From Tamarix chinensis (taxonomy: Eukaryota; Streptophyta; Magnoliopsida; Caryophyllales; Tamaricaceae), in contig CM060174.1 of assembly GCA_030549775.1 (NCBI GenBank), positions 28,896,117 through 28,960,116 of the forward strand: 64,000 bases of DNA. Direction: 5' to 3'. Positions 23,291 to 35,215 of this stretch are shown piece by piece (the first letter of the stretch is position 1; every line of letters begins with the position of its first letter). The notes below the pieces were generated by a model that was given only the letters and a program-made list of their open reading frames with translations, did no database searches and was not told the DNA's origin. The position numbers were made by a program, and so were the translations under genes.

Positions 23291-23559
23291 TAGGAATTCA
23301 TGCATTTCAATAGAGAAAATTATGGTTCTATTTCTCACAAAGTTCAAATAGATATAGAGGAAGTGGCAGCTTTGTAGCATACCTGTTATACCAATCCAGG
23401 CAATGCTGAACAGAGAAATCTCCTGCAGGTAAAAGAGAGGCATTTCCATCATTTTCTTTACTATGAATAGCTTTTCTATAAGCAAAAAGCTACCAACCAC
23501 TAGCTTAAGTGTGGGGCTTCAAATCACAAATACTTCTATGCCAAGGTAAAGGAGAGGCA

Positions 23560-24960
23560 TCAAAGAAAAGCAGTGGTTTTTCTCTTAGATTCTGAAAATA
23601 CTAAAGTTAGAGGTGCAAAGCACATTCATGATGCTTTCAACAATTATTATCAGCATCTCTTAGGATCAGGCCCATGTATGGAAGGTGCTCTTGATATTTC
23701 TGTTCTAAACTCAGGTCTACATCCTACTTACCATGCTGGTCTTTCTGCACCTGTTACAATAGAGGAAGTGAAATAAGCTATTTTCTCAATGAGGGATACT
23801 AAAGCACCTGGAGTACATGGTTTTTCTATAGGGTTCTTCAAGGCTTGCTGGCCTATTATTGCAGAAGAGGTAGTATGGGCTGTTAGAGAATTTTTTGCTA
23901 CTGGTTTTATGCCTAAGAAGCTGAACATTACTACCCTAACTCTTATTCCTAAATGGCCAAATGCCAATAGGGTTACTGAATTTAGACCCATAGCTTGCGT
24001 CCATGTGTTATATAAAATTATTACAAAAGTTATTATTCAGAGATTGTAGCATATTATGCCAAATATTATTGACTGCTCTCATAATGCCTTTATTAAGGGA
24101 AGAAGCATTGGAGAAAATATTCTGTTGGCCCATGAATTAGTAAGGAAGTATTCTCAAAGGGGCATCTCACCTAGATGCATGCTGAAGATTGATCTTAAGA
24201 AGACATATGATATAATTAATAGGAAGTTTCTATAGCAGCTCCTAAGCTTGTATGGTTTTCCTATCCACTTTATTAAGCTGATTATAGCCTGTGTCACCAC
24301 AGTTTCATATTCTGTCTCCTACAATGGTGTCTTGGCTGCACCTTTCACTGGAAAAAGAGGCTTAAGGCAAGGAGACCCTCTATCTCCTTATCTCTTTGTG
24401 TTGGTTATGGATTACTTTAACAGAAGTTTGAAGAATTTGTGGGCTGACCCCAGGTTTAGTGCTCATCTAAGATGTAGAGGATTGCAGCTTATCAACTTGA
24501 ATTTTGTAGATGACTTGTTGTTTTGTAAGGGTAATCTGTAGAGTGTTAAATGTCTTCAAGAGATTTTGGCTCATTTTTCTACAACATTAGGGCTTGTGGT
24601 TAATTCCAACAAGTGCTCTGTATTTTTTGGGGGTGTTGCTGTCTCAACACAAGCTACTATTCTAGATTGCCTCAGGTTCCCTATAGGAAGGTTTCCAATA
24701 ACTTAATTGGGCCTACCTTTATGTTTTGCACGTTTATCTGCATCACATCTGTAGCCTTTGCTTGATAAGCTAACTGAAAGGTTGAGACATTGGAGTACTT
24801 TGTTCATGTTATATGCAGGGAGACTTCAGCTTATTAAATCAGTGCTTTTTAGTATCCACCTTTATTTCAGCCATATTATATTGCTACCTAGGAAAGTTCT
24901 CCACTATTTTATCAGTTTATGTAGGAACTTCCTATGGTCTGGAAAGTTGTAGGTTAAGAA
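23560..24960 (+). pseudogene. LINE ORF2 reverse transcriptase domain
   Basis: Recognisable blocks are KAPGVHGFSIGFFKACWP, then MPKKLNITTLTLIPKWPNA, TEFRPIACVHVLYKIITKV, LKIDLKKTYDIINR, GFPIHFIKLIIACVTTVSYS, GLRQGDPLSPYLFVLVMDYF and LNFVDDLLFC. The two catalytic aspartate motifs survive as KIDLKKTYD and FVDD (usually FADD). Stops at about 23774, 24047, 24233 and 24539 separate the blocks, so no functional polymerase can be made. Confidence 0.95.
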
Positions 24961-25138
24961 GACTGCATTAGTATCTTGGGATAAACTTTGTTCTCCTACC
25001 AATGAGGGTGGACTTGGCTTGCTAAATCTTGAGCTTTGGAACTGTTGTGCTTTAGGGAACCTCCTTTGGAACATTGCAATAAAAAAGAATACTCTATGGG
25101 TCAAATGGCTGCATGCAGTTTATATTAAGTAATGATCT

Positions 25139-25510
25139 GTGCGGGACTTCACTCCTACATCTTACACTTCCTTGATTTTTGTTAGGATTCTTCACATTAG
25201 AAGTGTTCTTCAGAACTTTACTTTGAATTGTGAGACAAGGCAGGCAGATTATAGTATCAAAGCATCTTATCAAGCCATTAGAACACCACAGGATAAGCAG
25301 CCTTGGACAAAGTTGTTATGGAGATCTATTTCTACACCCAGATTGAATTTTATTGCTTGGCTTGCATGCATAAACAAATTGTTAACTAAAGTAAGACTAA
25401 GGGAGATAGGCATAGTTGTAGATTCAGTCTGTGTTTTTTGTCATCAGCATAATGAGTTTAGAGACCATTTATTCCTGTTTTGTCCTTATACCTCCATACT
25501 TTGAAGGACC
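25139..25510 (+). pseudogene. LINE zinc-binding reverse-transcriptase-associated domain (zf-RVT)
   Basis: The translation includes DYSIKASYQAI, WTKLLWRSISTPRLNFIAWL and INKLLTKVRLREIGIVVDSV, then CVFCHQHNEFRDHLFLFCPY. The C-x2-C, H and C spacing with a W-x-P-R-x-N-F-x-W-like core is the zf-RVT domain found C-terminal to RT in plant LINEs. Confidence 0.92.
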
Positions 25511-25860
25511 ATTAGGAGATTGGCTGGAAGAAGTGACCTCATTTTGGGATGGGACCAGGAGATCAAGATCTTAACTTCAAGAACTAGACAAGCAACAAAG
25601 AAGAAACACATTTTAGGTGCTTTATCTGTCTCTTACATTGCAACTGTTTGGCATGAAAGAAATCTTAGAGTATTTTAGCATAGTACTAGGCAGCTATATG
25701 TTCTTTTTAGGATCATTATTATGAATGTATCTAGGAGGCTTGTCAATCGTACTTATTCTGCTAAGTATTCTAGATGGTTAGGGTTTCTTGATGATATTGA
25801 GTGTACTGCTACTTTGTAATCTCTATTTTGATAGTAATAATATCTACTTATTGAAAAAAA

Positions 25861-27630
25861 GGTACTAGTAGACATATTAATAATAGTAATAAAAATGCAA
25901 GGGTGCGAGACCTAATTAAAATTTAAGGTTTCGATCCCCCATTAAATAATTATAATATCAATAAAATAATTATACTAATAATAATAATATTAATAATAAT
26001 AGTACACTTATAATAATTCCATTAAATTCCTAAACTTTAAAACCAATAATCTATCTAACTCAAGAATAATCTCCACCCCACATACAAAATTTATCAATAA
26101 TATTATATCCAATAACAATAATAATAATGATAATGATAATAATTTTAATCGAAATAACATTAAATATTATAATAAAAATAGAATAAATTTCAATAAATAG
26201 AAAGGAAATGTTGAGAAGGTCTAGGGTTTCACCTTGAGTCGGCGGGGATGGGTGGCATCGGCAGTGGTGCACAGCAGTGGCCGAAAAATAGGAGTCTAAT
26301 AGGGAAAAGTTGAAGAAATGGAGGGAAATAGAAAAGGAAAAGAGAAATTAAGGTTATGGTTTGGTGGAGGAAAATGAGAAGATGTTTTTGGGTGGTACAA
26401 AAGGCTGTAGAAGTGTTAGATGTGGTGGTGGACGGTGGTTTAAAGGTTGTGAGGTAAAATATTTTTTGATATGGGCAGGGGAATTCGCACGGCTATGGTG
26501 GCTCGTGCTAGGAGAATCGAAGAGGGTGGATGGTTTAGTTAGCTAGAGTGCGCTATAGGAAATAGTTTGTGAGGCAGAGGAGGCGGTGAGGTTAGCTAAC
26601 GGCGGAGAACGGTGCGTCTAAAGTCGTAGTGGTGCACATGTTTGCTTTGAGGGTTTCAAGGAAAAAAATCTTGAAATCAGACCATACAAGGGGTATTTAT
26701 AGCTTTAGAGGGTAGGGTCGAGTTCTAGAGGTTGGCAAGAGGTCAATGCCAATGAAATAATGGGGTAATTGTGGCATTGATCTATTAGCACAATTTCAAA
26801 TCGTGCCCGACCTTCGAGAGAGAAATGGGGAGATCGCGTGGGGGGAGAGGGAAGTGGGGCAGTTTATGCTGGAGTGGGAGTCGAGGGGAAGAGAAAGAGC
26901 GGGAGAAAGACCAGTCACAACACGTGTGGCCGGCGGCGCCATTTTTGGCCCTTAAAGTTATAGGTGGGCAACACCAAAGGAAGGAGGAAGAAGAAGAAGG
27001 TGGGCTGGGTGGTCAAGGACAAAAAGAAAGAAAGAAAAAAGCAGAAGGAAACTGGGTCGGTCAGCTGGGATTAAGATTCCGTTAATAGAACGCGGCGTCC
27101 CAAGGCAATAACAAACAAAATGCAGTGTCTGAAGAAGGAAGAAGAGAAAGAGCGGCGCCGGGCTGCGGAAGGAAAGAAGAAAGGAAGGAGGATTTAGGCC
27201 ACGTCCAGGCCCAATCTGATGAGAAAAAAGAAAAAGAAAAAGAATAAAAGAAGGAAAAAGAAAGAAAGAAAAGAAAAAGGAGGAAAGAAAAAGAAAAAGG
27301 AAAAAGGGAAAGGAAAATTTAAGTAGTTTGAGTTTAAATAAATTAATTAGAATATTTTGGGTATTTAGAATAAAACATTTAATTAAACTAATATTAAATT
27401 TCGTTTTTAGGCTAATTTAGTATTTTTGAAAATATTTCTCCTAGATTCCTTTTTAATTAGCAAAAAGACCAAATTTTCCTTTATAAAAATATTTATAAAT
27501 TCTTATTAGTTTTCCCTAAATAAATCCTTCCTATTCTAAATAAAATAAATAAATTAATTAAATTCTTGATAAATCCTTATTTAATTATATTTCTTAAAAT
27601 AAATATTTTTGGGGCATTTCAATAAGAGTC
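25861..27630 (-). mobile_element. LTR fragment, minus strand, cut by the LINE
   Basis: On the minus strand it starts TGAAATGCCCCAAAAATATT at 27630, similar to the TGTAATACCCTGAATATT start of the LTR at 14866. It has a TATA box at about 26700 and a CCACC-rich leader (26230-26650). The left end is lost at the LINE insertion. Frames predicted at 26361-27085 are antisense readings of the purine-rich side of this leader. Between 27120 and 27320 lies a long GAAA-rich purine tract. Confidence 0.6.
26688..26704 (-). promoter_or_regulatory. TATA box of the minus-strand LTR
   Basis: On the minus strand, AGCTATAAATACCCC. It aligns with the plus-strand AGTATAAATACCCC at about 6306. Confidence 0.6.
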
Positions 27631-27639
27631 CATAGACCT

Positions 27640-27900
27640 GCATGTTCAACATCACACAAAGATGATATATAAGTCCATAAACTTATGTGCCTAATTTCAC
27701 ACGAAGATGATATAAAATTCTATAGATTTATAGGCCTAACATCACATGAAGATGATATAAAATTCTGTGGACTCACATGGTCAATGTCACACAAAGATGA
27801 TATGAAATTACATATATTTACATGCCTAAGTTCACACCAAGACTATAAAATTATGTATACTTACAAGCCTAACATCACACAAAGATAATACTGAATACCA
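27640..27900. repeat. 45-bp tandem repeat, six copies
   Basis: The anchor CACACAAAGATGA (variants CACACGAAGATGA, CACATGAAGATGA) begins at 27653, 27698, 27743, 27788, 27833 and 27876, so the period is exactly 45 bp with the last unit 43. Because 45 is a multiple of three, one plus-strand frame reads a 15-residue repeat around SHEDDIKF over 27685-27888. I see no promoter or homology that would make this a gene. Confidence 0.9.
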
Positions 27901-29290
27901 CGGGTGTTTTATACGCTAACACCAATAATAAAACATACCTCTCAATAGGGGTTTATAGTTTAACCAAAACCTTCACATAAGTGTTTTTAGTTTATACTAA
28001 ACCTTAGTGGTTCATAGATCACACAGTGTATGCTCAAATATTACTCTTAATGTTTAAGTGTTTGTAGGTTACACTAGACTGGCACCTAAGTGTTCATATG
28101 TTCCATTAAACATAGCTTATAATTGCAATAATTAAATCATCCCAAAAGAATCACCTTATAACCCTAAAGGACCATTTCCATACTAAATAGGCAAAAATGG
28201 TAGGTTTATTTGAATCCAAAAATCCTAAATTAAGGTCTTATGACATTTTTAAAAACAAATCATTATTCATCAAGAAAAGGATGAAAATTTAAGGTCAATG
28301 GTCAATATTTGACTTATACTTTCATATAGTCCATGTTTTACCATCTTAAGAGTATTTTGGTCATTTTATACCCAATTTTGCTTAAGTCATACTTACCTCT
28401 AACGAATATAATTAATTCTTGATTAAACCTCTCAAATAAGGTCAATTTACCACTAATCCTACTTATGGTGATTAATGGGTCATTATTGAATAACACTTTG
28501 AATGTTTATGACAAACTTGAAGAACATCCATCTTACTTGCCTAAAGTTTGTCAAATTTAAACAATCATAACTTATATTATACTAAAGAAATGGCAACAAT
28601 ATATGTACTAAATTTATCCCAATAATGCCAATGAACATCATGGAACCATAAATTTTACCAAAATCAAACTCTATTTCTAAAAGGGCCTACAGCCAAGCCT
28701 AAATACCAAAAATAGTTGTTTTCACAACATTATGCACTTATGAGAGAATGAGCTTAATTTTTGATGTACAAATCAAATTCATGAACTGTCAATATTTGTA
28801 ATAAACTAGACACGTATATTTACTATGGAATATTAGTTGCATCAATCCATTCAGCCAATTGAGAGGAGTTTTCTGAGGAAGTTAACCTAAACATTCTATA
28901 TTATGAACCTAGGTGTTCTGTATTATATACTTAATCATTATATGTAATGAACCTAATTGTTATATGCTATGGACTTATATTATTTTAGTGATGAACCTAA
29001 TCATCTAGTATGATACAACAATGTTGGTAGACAACAAACATTAGAAGGATGAGCTACCAAAAAACAAAATAATGAATCAAATAGCAAAGGAGAACAAAAA
29101 TAGAGAAAGAGAAGTGTTCACATGAACAAATCAAAGATGATAATCCCTTAAGTTTATTGAAATAAACATAGGTAGAAAAGAAGAACTTTAGGAAAATGTT
29201 AATGAATATGTAAATGAGCTAAAGAAAGAACATGCAAAGATACTAGAATGAAAGATGTTAACAAATGGGATCAGGCTACTTACACTTTGG
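27901..29290. other. Unassigned AT-rich sequence
   Basis: Short imperfect repeats with AAGTGTTTTTAGTTTA and AACCTAATTGTTATATG themes occur at 27960-28120 and 28905-29005. I see no coding domain or RNA gene. Confidence 0.4.
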
Positions 29291-29299
29291 AAATACCAA

Positions 29300-29848
29300 A
29301 AGTATAAAAAGTTTTTCATCATTTGTTGAGATGTATTAAATTCATAATCATGTAGTTTCAGTTTGGGTAACTTGATATGATCTAATCTAATATCTATAGT
29401 GGGACATGTTTGGTTTAAGTGATGTTAAATTTTATGGTCATCATCATAGTTAAATAATTAAACACCATTAGTTACATTTTTTATGGTTTTCATAATGTTC
29501 ATAAGTTACATAAGCATACTAGTTATGTCAGTTACATTTGAATGATTAAGTTTACATAATACATAAGTTTTTGTACCGGATTTTATATATTGTACTTAAT
29601 TTTATTTATTTCCATATCGGTTACCTAGTGGTTCAGTTTTCTAAGAATTATATATAAAATCCTTATTGATTTATTTTGTATAACATAACATCACATAATA
29701 ATAATAAAATTCTCTCTCTCTATCTCTCTTTCTATCCGTGGAAATAGCTAACACAACATTAGTGAACCACGCATATTCTTGGTGTTCAATCTTTATATTT
29801 TTGTTATTTTTTCCACTTCCATTACAATAAAATAGTATTGGATCCTAG
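29300..29848 (+). mobile_element. Probable 5' LTR of a Ty1/copia element
   Basis: Non-coding, with several AGTTACAT motifs, a TC microsatellite (29711-29730), and then a weak primer site (TTGGATCCTAG in place of TTGGTATCAGAG) just upstream of gag. The start is not defined. Confidence 0.5.
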
Positions 29849-29871
29849 TTTATATTTTGGTGAGAAAGATG

Positions 29872-30945
29872 GCAAATGCTTTGAATGTGAAGATTTAAAA
29901 AAAATTAATGGGAGGAACAATTTCAGTTTAAGGCAGATCAAGATGTGTGATGCCAAAACAAAAAAATGTCTCTAGGCTCCACATTTGAAGGATAAATCCA
30001 TGTTAAAATAAATTGATGATAATGAGGTTGGAATTCTGAAGTAGAAGGCACGCTTAACTATCATGTTGATGTTGTCCGCTGAAGTCCTTACGGAAGTAGC
30101 CGATGAGGAAACTACCACTGTTTTGTGCTTGAATTGCATAGATATTTACTTAAATCACATAATATCAACATTAAAATAGACGATGAGGATGTTGCTTTAA
30201 TTCTGTTGGCATATTTAACCCTATCATATGAGAATTTTGTGAAATATTTTATTATTGGAAAATATTCTATCACTTTAGAAGAATTTAGGGCATCACTTTA
30301 TTTCATAGAATTACGACATAAGGATATTTGCGGTGCTACATATTAATCAACTAGATTAGTGGCTACTATTAGAAAAGGTTAGGGAAATTTTAACAAAGAA
30401 GAAGAAGAAGATTTTAAAGTTAAATTTGAAGGGCTCTAAGCCTGGGGATATCTACAAATTTTTTAAGGAACCTAAGAATTAGAAAAAAGATTGCCCAAAG
30501 AAGAAGAAATAGTATGAAAATAAACAAGCTTCGATTGCTATTGCATAAGAGACCGATACGAAGGATGATTCAGTCTTGGTTGCTGGCAAACAGTTATATC
30601 TAGTAAATAATTGGTTTGTAGATTTTGGATGCTCACACCACATATGTCCAAGCAAATAGTGGTTTAAAATTTATCAAAAGCTATATGGAGGAAGTGTTGT
30701 TGAGGTTAATGATGCCATTTGAAAAATAGTTAGAATTGGCTCTATCAAGATTAGAGAGCATGATGGTGTAGTCTGTACACTTATTGATGCCAAACATGTT
30801 CCACATATGAAGAAGAATTTGATATCCCTTGGTGCTCTAAACAAAAATGGATATCAATTCCGAGGTGAAGTTGGAGTTTTGTGCATCTTCAAGGGTGATT
30901 CATTAATAAAGAAAAGTGTTAGACAGGGTACTTTGTATATCCTAT
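29872..30945 (+). pseudogene. Ty1/copia gag and protease fragment
   Basis: The frame opens at ATGGCAAATGCTTTGAATGT. It gives INGRNNFSL and QIKMCDAKT, then HNINIKIDDEDVALILLAYL and TLSYENFVKYFIIGKYSITL (gag core, clearest at 30125-30346), a degraded zinc-knuckle region near 30440-30500, and the protease WFVDFGCSHHICPS (active-site DSG changed to DFG). It ends with IDAKHVPHMKKNLISLGALN and NGYQFRGEVGVLCIFKG. Integrase, RT and RNase H are absent beyond about 30945. Several stops replace tryptophan or glutamine codons. Confidence 0.92.
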
Positions 30946-32690
30946 GAGGTTTTACAGTGGCAAGGTCTACTAATCTGTAAGTATATACTCATTAAGAAGT
31001 CTAGAGAACTAATTAGAGTATATACAGGGCCTTGCTAGGGCACTGAGACACACCAACAAAACAAATCAAACCAAGGGATAAACTTATCCTTAAGGTAGCT
31101 ACAACTAAGGAGCCAACAATCCCAAACTTGAGGTCTTGTACTTTAAAAATTAATGGTTTACGATGTAATGAAAAATATCACATATTCTCAAACTAATTTT
31201 TCCTTTATTTTCAATTATTTAAGCCAACTCTAGAGTAAACTGTTCAAGTCAATATCAAAGTCAACACGAAGGTTAACATATGAGCACACTAAGGCGATCC
31301 TATATCTAATTATTCATATTGAGGCACATAAGGTTAAAAATAACCAAAATTTCCCTAAAACCCCAATTATACAATATATCCAATTGCATACTAAACTGTA
31401 TTATAATGATAATTTATCATAAAAAGGCTAAAAAAAATAATAATTTAGAATACTTTAAGATGTAGGTAATTTCTAAAGCTTAGAGATTGACTTTATTTTT
31501 CATTATGCATGTATTTCACAACTTACGCATACAAAACCTTAAACATGGATTTCTAACATAACATATATTCCATGCAACATATGATTACATATTTATAGCA
31601 TGACTCAACATTTATGATAACATTTAATATCATGGTACATACAAGAACGCATTTTTATCTCTAAAACATGTGAACAACAATTAGCACAAAATTAACCCGA
31701 ATAATTCTTGAGTACTATCATGCTATGTATATCAACCTTAGCTATAACTTGGGATGATAATCATGGAACACCTAGCATGGAATAGAAATAACTTGACAAG
31801 GGTTTTATACCCTAACCAAACCCTAATCATGGATATACATATAACCCATGCTTAATTAAAAGTCAAACATACATGTTATCTATTAAATATCATACTTTCA
31901 ACATATCACACAATTCCATAACACTTGCATAAAATAAACCCCTAGTATGAATCTAGTTCTAAATAGACTATCATATTCACACACAAATTCTACCATTTCA
32001 TGAGTAATCAGGTTTACCTAAATCCAAGCTACACAAAAGCATAATAATTTACCTTCTCCGTGTCACATCAAGGATTACCTAAGCAAGTAATACTCAACAA
32101 CATATATTAGCATCTAACATAATACGAAAATCAACAAAAATTAACCAGAATCAAATTGATGATGTAAAAAAAAGATAACCAAGGTAAAGGAAAGCTACAT
32201 GAGGCTGCAACACAACAAGGGGGCAATAGACAAGTGAATCTCACGTTGAAAGCCCTTAGTAGCATAAGGCCTTAAAGCCAAGAGGGATGAATAATGAGAG
32301 TTGCTCACACAAGAGGGGAAATGCAACATGTAATGCTCAAGCAACAAGGGAAGCTCAATGTGTAAAGATCATGCATCAATGAAGTGGAGAAATCTTAAGG
32401 CACAACATGACTAGTTCACGTAACAAATGTTGAATGGTGTGAGGCTTAAACTCAAGGTGGTACAACGTGAGTTGCTCAAATCTTTTTTGTTTTTGGGCTT
32501 TAATCTCACTCATTTATTTTTGGTATGGCTCTATTTGAGATTTTCATTATTGTTATTATAGTATATTAGTGTGCATCCAACTTGTGTAAGAAGTAGCACA
32601 ACTTGAGCCCTCTCCTACAAGCCTAAGATCCACACCTTTTCTATACCCTAGATGAAAACCTAAGATGTCCTTGAGTATTAGTTCTTCATC
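30946..32690. other. Unassigned sequence right of the copia fragment
   Basis: AT-rich with no recognised domain. The abrupt end of copia pol suggests an insertion or deletion boundary here. The 32160-32470 part is less AT-rich and looks LTR-like, but I found no matching copy. Confidence 0.35.
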
Positions 32691-33089
32691 AATTTTAGGA
32701 GGTAGGATCATCCACACTAAAAGAAGCCATTTGTGACAAGGTCTCCTCTCATTTTCTTAACATTTTGTTCTGTACATATAAGCCAAAGTTAGACATATTA
32801 TAAGAATTATTAATAATATATATTATAATTAGTTACATATAAATAAATTAAAAAAATTCTCCTTAACTTAGAAAGTAACCCATTTGTTATTCTTAAAATG
32901 CATTTCTCTATAGGTCTGAACGATAGGTAAAATTTTGCTTGTCTCATGATTAACCTATATAGAAGAGAAAAGATAATATATTATGATACATTAAATGATA
33001 AGAAAAAAAAGAATCAAAAATCCAAAAATACCTTCTTATAGTGATATTGTAACAATGATTGTATACCATGACAAGAAGGAATGGTCTAT

Positions 33090-33800
33090 TTTACCTTGTT
33101 AGCAACATTTTTATTTGCCAAAGCCTTCATGAATAAAATTGTAATTTGTTCATGTTCTTTATATGTATTTTTATTCAATTTGTATACCAAAATTTAATAT
33201 TACCTTCAAATCCTCTGAATTCTAAAGATTGATACATCTTTGTCACACATCTTACTTGAAAAGAGAAGGCTTATAATTATTGTATTCCTACCAATTCTTT
33301 TTATCATCATATTTATGATCTTTGTATTGATTAACCATCATTTGATCAAGACCTAATTCAATCTTTGACCATGAAGGATTTGTCATCTATGGAGCTAAAT
33401 CAAAATAATTATACATATATACACAATCATATGTTAGAACTTATATAATTTTCATTTCATTACTTAATAAAAAAAGTCAATAATTAAATTTTATTTCAAC
33501 TTCAGGATGGATCTTCTCCTTATCCTCTAGAGGGACTCTTGAACACTTCTTATAACATAGTGATATCTTTCTCCCAATCTTATTTCCAACATATCTAGTA
33601 AACTATTTACCATATGTGGCTTTCAATTACTCCATGAGGGTGCCAAATATAGTTGTTACAATTCTTACAAGGACAACAAATAGCCTCATCCAAATTTAGA
33701 CAATTTTGTGCCATTTCAATAAAAGCTTGAACTATTCCAAAACTCATCATACTTACAATTCCATAACCTCCTCCAACTCTTATCAATGGTTATCTTTTAT
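33090..33800 (-). pseudogene. CACTA transposase-associated remnants
   Basis: On the minus strand, 33790-33605 reads GIVQAFIEMAQN and CCPCKNCNNYIWHPHGVI. This matches the transposase-associated domain at the N-terminus of plant CACTA TNP2 proteins, with its CPCxxC cysteines. Further on, at about 33126-33092, ALANKNVANK before a GT resembles the transposase_24-type accessory protein. The TNP2 catalytic core is not seen. This is therefore a scrap of an autonomous-type CACTA element, not a source of active transposase. Confidence 0.7.
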
Positions 33801-34095
33801 GTTAATTTTTTTTCAAGTAAATAACTTTCACTTACCTTATCAATAATCAAATTTAGCAAACAACAATACTACAACATTAACTAAACATATAATTTATACA
33901 AAGTTTAACTTGATAATAAATATAATTTACAATAATAAGACAAAATCTGGGTATATATCTAATAAGGAAACCTAATACCAAAAACTATTATTGAGCACGT
34001 TAGTAAGACCTTTAGAGTATACACTTTTATGCTCTCAATCACCTACCAAAGCCCATGGTGATATCTAATAACCAACTCTTAATTACCTAACAAGT

Positions 34096-34533
34096 TCACA
34101 ATTCTCGTAAAATCATTTGTTCTTTCACTTCTTTAGAAGAAAGCACATCTATCTCAAAGTCCTCATTTGGATAATTAGGGTATACACTTGCGAACATCCC
34201 ATGGAGAGACTTACATTCATCATTAGTTACTATCAACACTCTTGTAATCTGATCATAGTGTCTCATAAAATGCTCATGCTCAATAAATCTGTAGTGTGGA
34301 ACATTGGTAACAAAAAAATATAGATATCTAGTTATTTCCCCTACCCATTGCTGTATAATTGGAAAGGTAAGCAAACGATAATATGACCTAAACTTGTATG
34401 GTCCTAAATACAAACTTTTCTCTACCATACAATCTAGCACATCATGTACCCATCTCACATGATCCCTAATATCCCCATCCGGAGACATCCTAAAGTAGAA
34501 TAAAGGGTATGCATCAAGTAGCATCTTACCACC
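34096..34533 (-). CDS. Unrecognised intact terminal exon, about 146 codons
   Basis: A long uninterrupted frame on the minus strand, begun at a TTTTGATAG|G splice-acceptor-like junction and ended by TGA. No ATG starts it: the nearest upstream codon is TTG and the sequence before it looks like an AT-rich intron. The protein is normal in composition, for example LLDAYPLFYFRMSPDGDIRD, HVRWVHDVLDCMVEKSLYLG and YRFIEHEHFMRHYDQITRVL, ending SSKEVKEQMILREL. I do not recognise the family. It lies just upstream, on the same strand, of CACTA transposase-associated remnants, so it could be part of that element, a captured host exon, or an old integrated sequence. In a window where nearly every frame is broken, an open frame this long is notable. 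Confidence 0.45.
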   Translation of the reverse strand, partial: GGKMLLDAYPLFYFRMSPDGDIRDHVRWVHDVLDCMVEKSLYLGPYKFRSYYRLLTFPIIQQWVGEITRYLYFFVTNVPHYRFIEHEHFMRHYDQITRVLIVTNDECKSLHGMFASVYPNYPNEDFEIDVLSSKEVKEQMILREL

Positions 34534-34539
34534 TATCAA

Positions 34540-35024
34540 AATGGCACAAAATCACAATAAACCTTAATACAAAGGCCCTTATTTTAAGTTAATATTAACT
34601 TTATTTCATTCCTTTTAAGTTCATAAGGGTTCAACTATACAAAATTAAACAATATCAAATATTTGAGTTTTTAATATATCATTTCCTCAATTACTTTATA
34701 AGGTTAAATGTTAATTTATACCAAAAATATTTCACTATTTTAGATTAATCATTCAATGCATTTGTACATTGCCAAATTCATTAATATTAAATTTTTTACC
34801 TTTAATTTTTTAATAAATAAGTTCAAGCATAGCTATTTATTATTTTCTATGGTGAATACCTTACACATAAATTCTTTTTATATCTAATGACCACAAATAT
34901 ATTAGTTGTATAATTTCATAAGAGTTTAGTTGTAAGACGATAAAACCCTATTTTAGGAATTAAAAATAAAATAAGGATTATCAGATAAGTTTTAATTAAA
35001 TATACTATTTTTAATAAAATTATG

Positions 35025-35071
<47 letters not shown>

Positions 35072-35215
35072 GCCAGAAAAAGGAGGAAAATAATATATAT
35101 ATCAAATTAGTGAAGGCTAAAATTATTTACTAAACGAAAATAAATTTTAAATAAATTATAACCATAATTTCTAAATTTATAAAAAAATTATTTGGTTATT
35201 ATTACTAATTTTATT
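34540..35215. other. AT-rich spacer
   Basis: No coding signal. It contains an (AAT)n run at 35028-35070. A possible LTR start, TGTAAGACGATAAAACCC, lies at 34931. Confidence 0.5.
35028..35070. repeat. (AAT)n microsatellite
   Basis: About 14 AAT/TAA triplets in a row. Confidence 0.95.

Larger units (their letters stand above)
21900..25859 (+). mobile_element. L1-type LINE (non-LTR retrotransposon), 5'-truncated and decayed
   Basis: Endonuclease, reverse transcriptase and a zinc-binding domain follow in the order of plant L1 ORF2. The 3' end is a short A run (25852-25859) after a TTTTGATAGTAATAATATC tail. The start is uncertain: ORF1-like linker sequence is suggestive from about 22080, but no ORF1 domain is certain. 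I could not find a convincing target-site duplication. The downstream sequence is a minus-strand LTR, into which the LINE probably inserted. Confidence 0.92.

Noticed and set aside
26825..27085. Basic, Arg/Lys/Glu-rich 86-codon frame
   Set aside because: It reads the purine-rich antisense side of an LTR leader and GAAA tract; no conserved motif.
27640..27900. CRISPR-like array
   Set aside because: Period is 45 bp with whole units related to each other; there are no unique spacers, and the context is a plant nuclear repeat.
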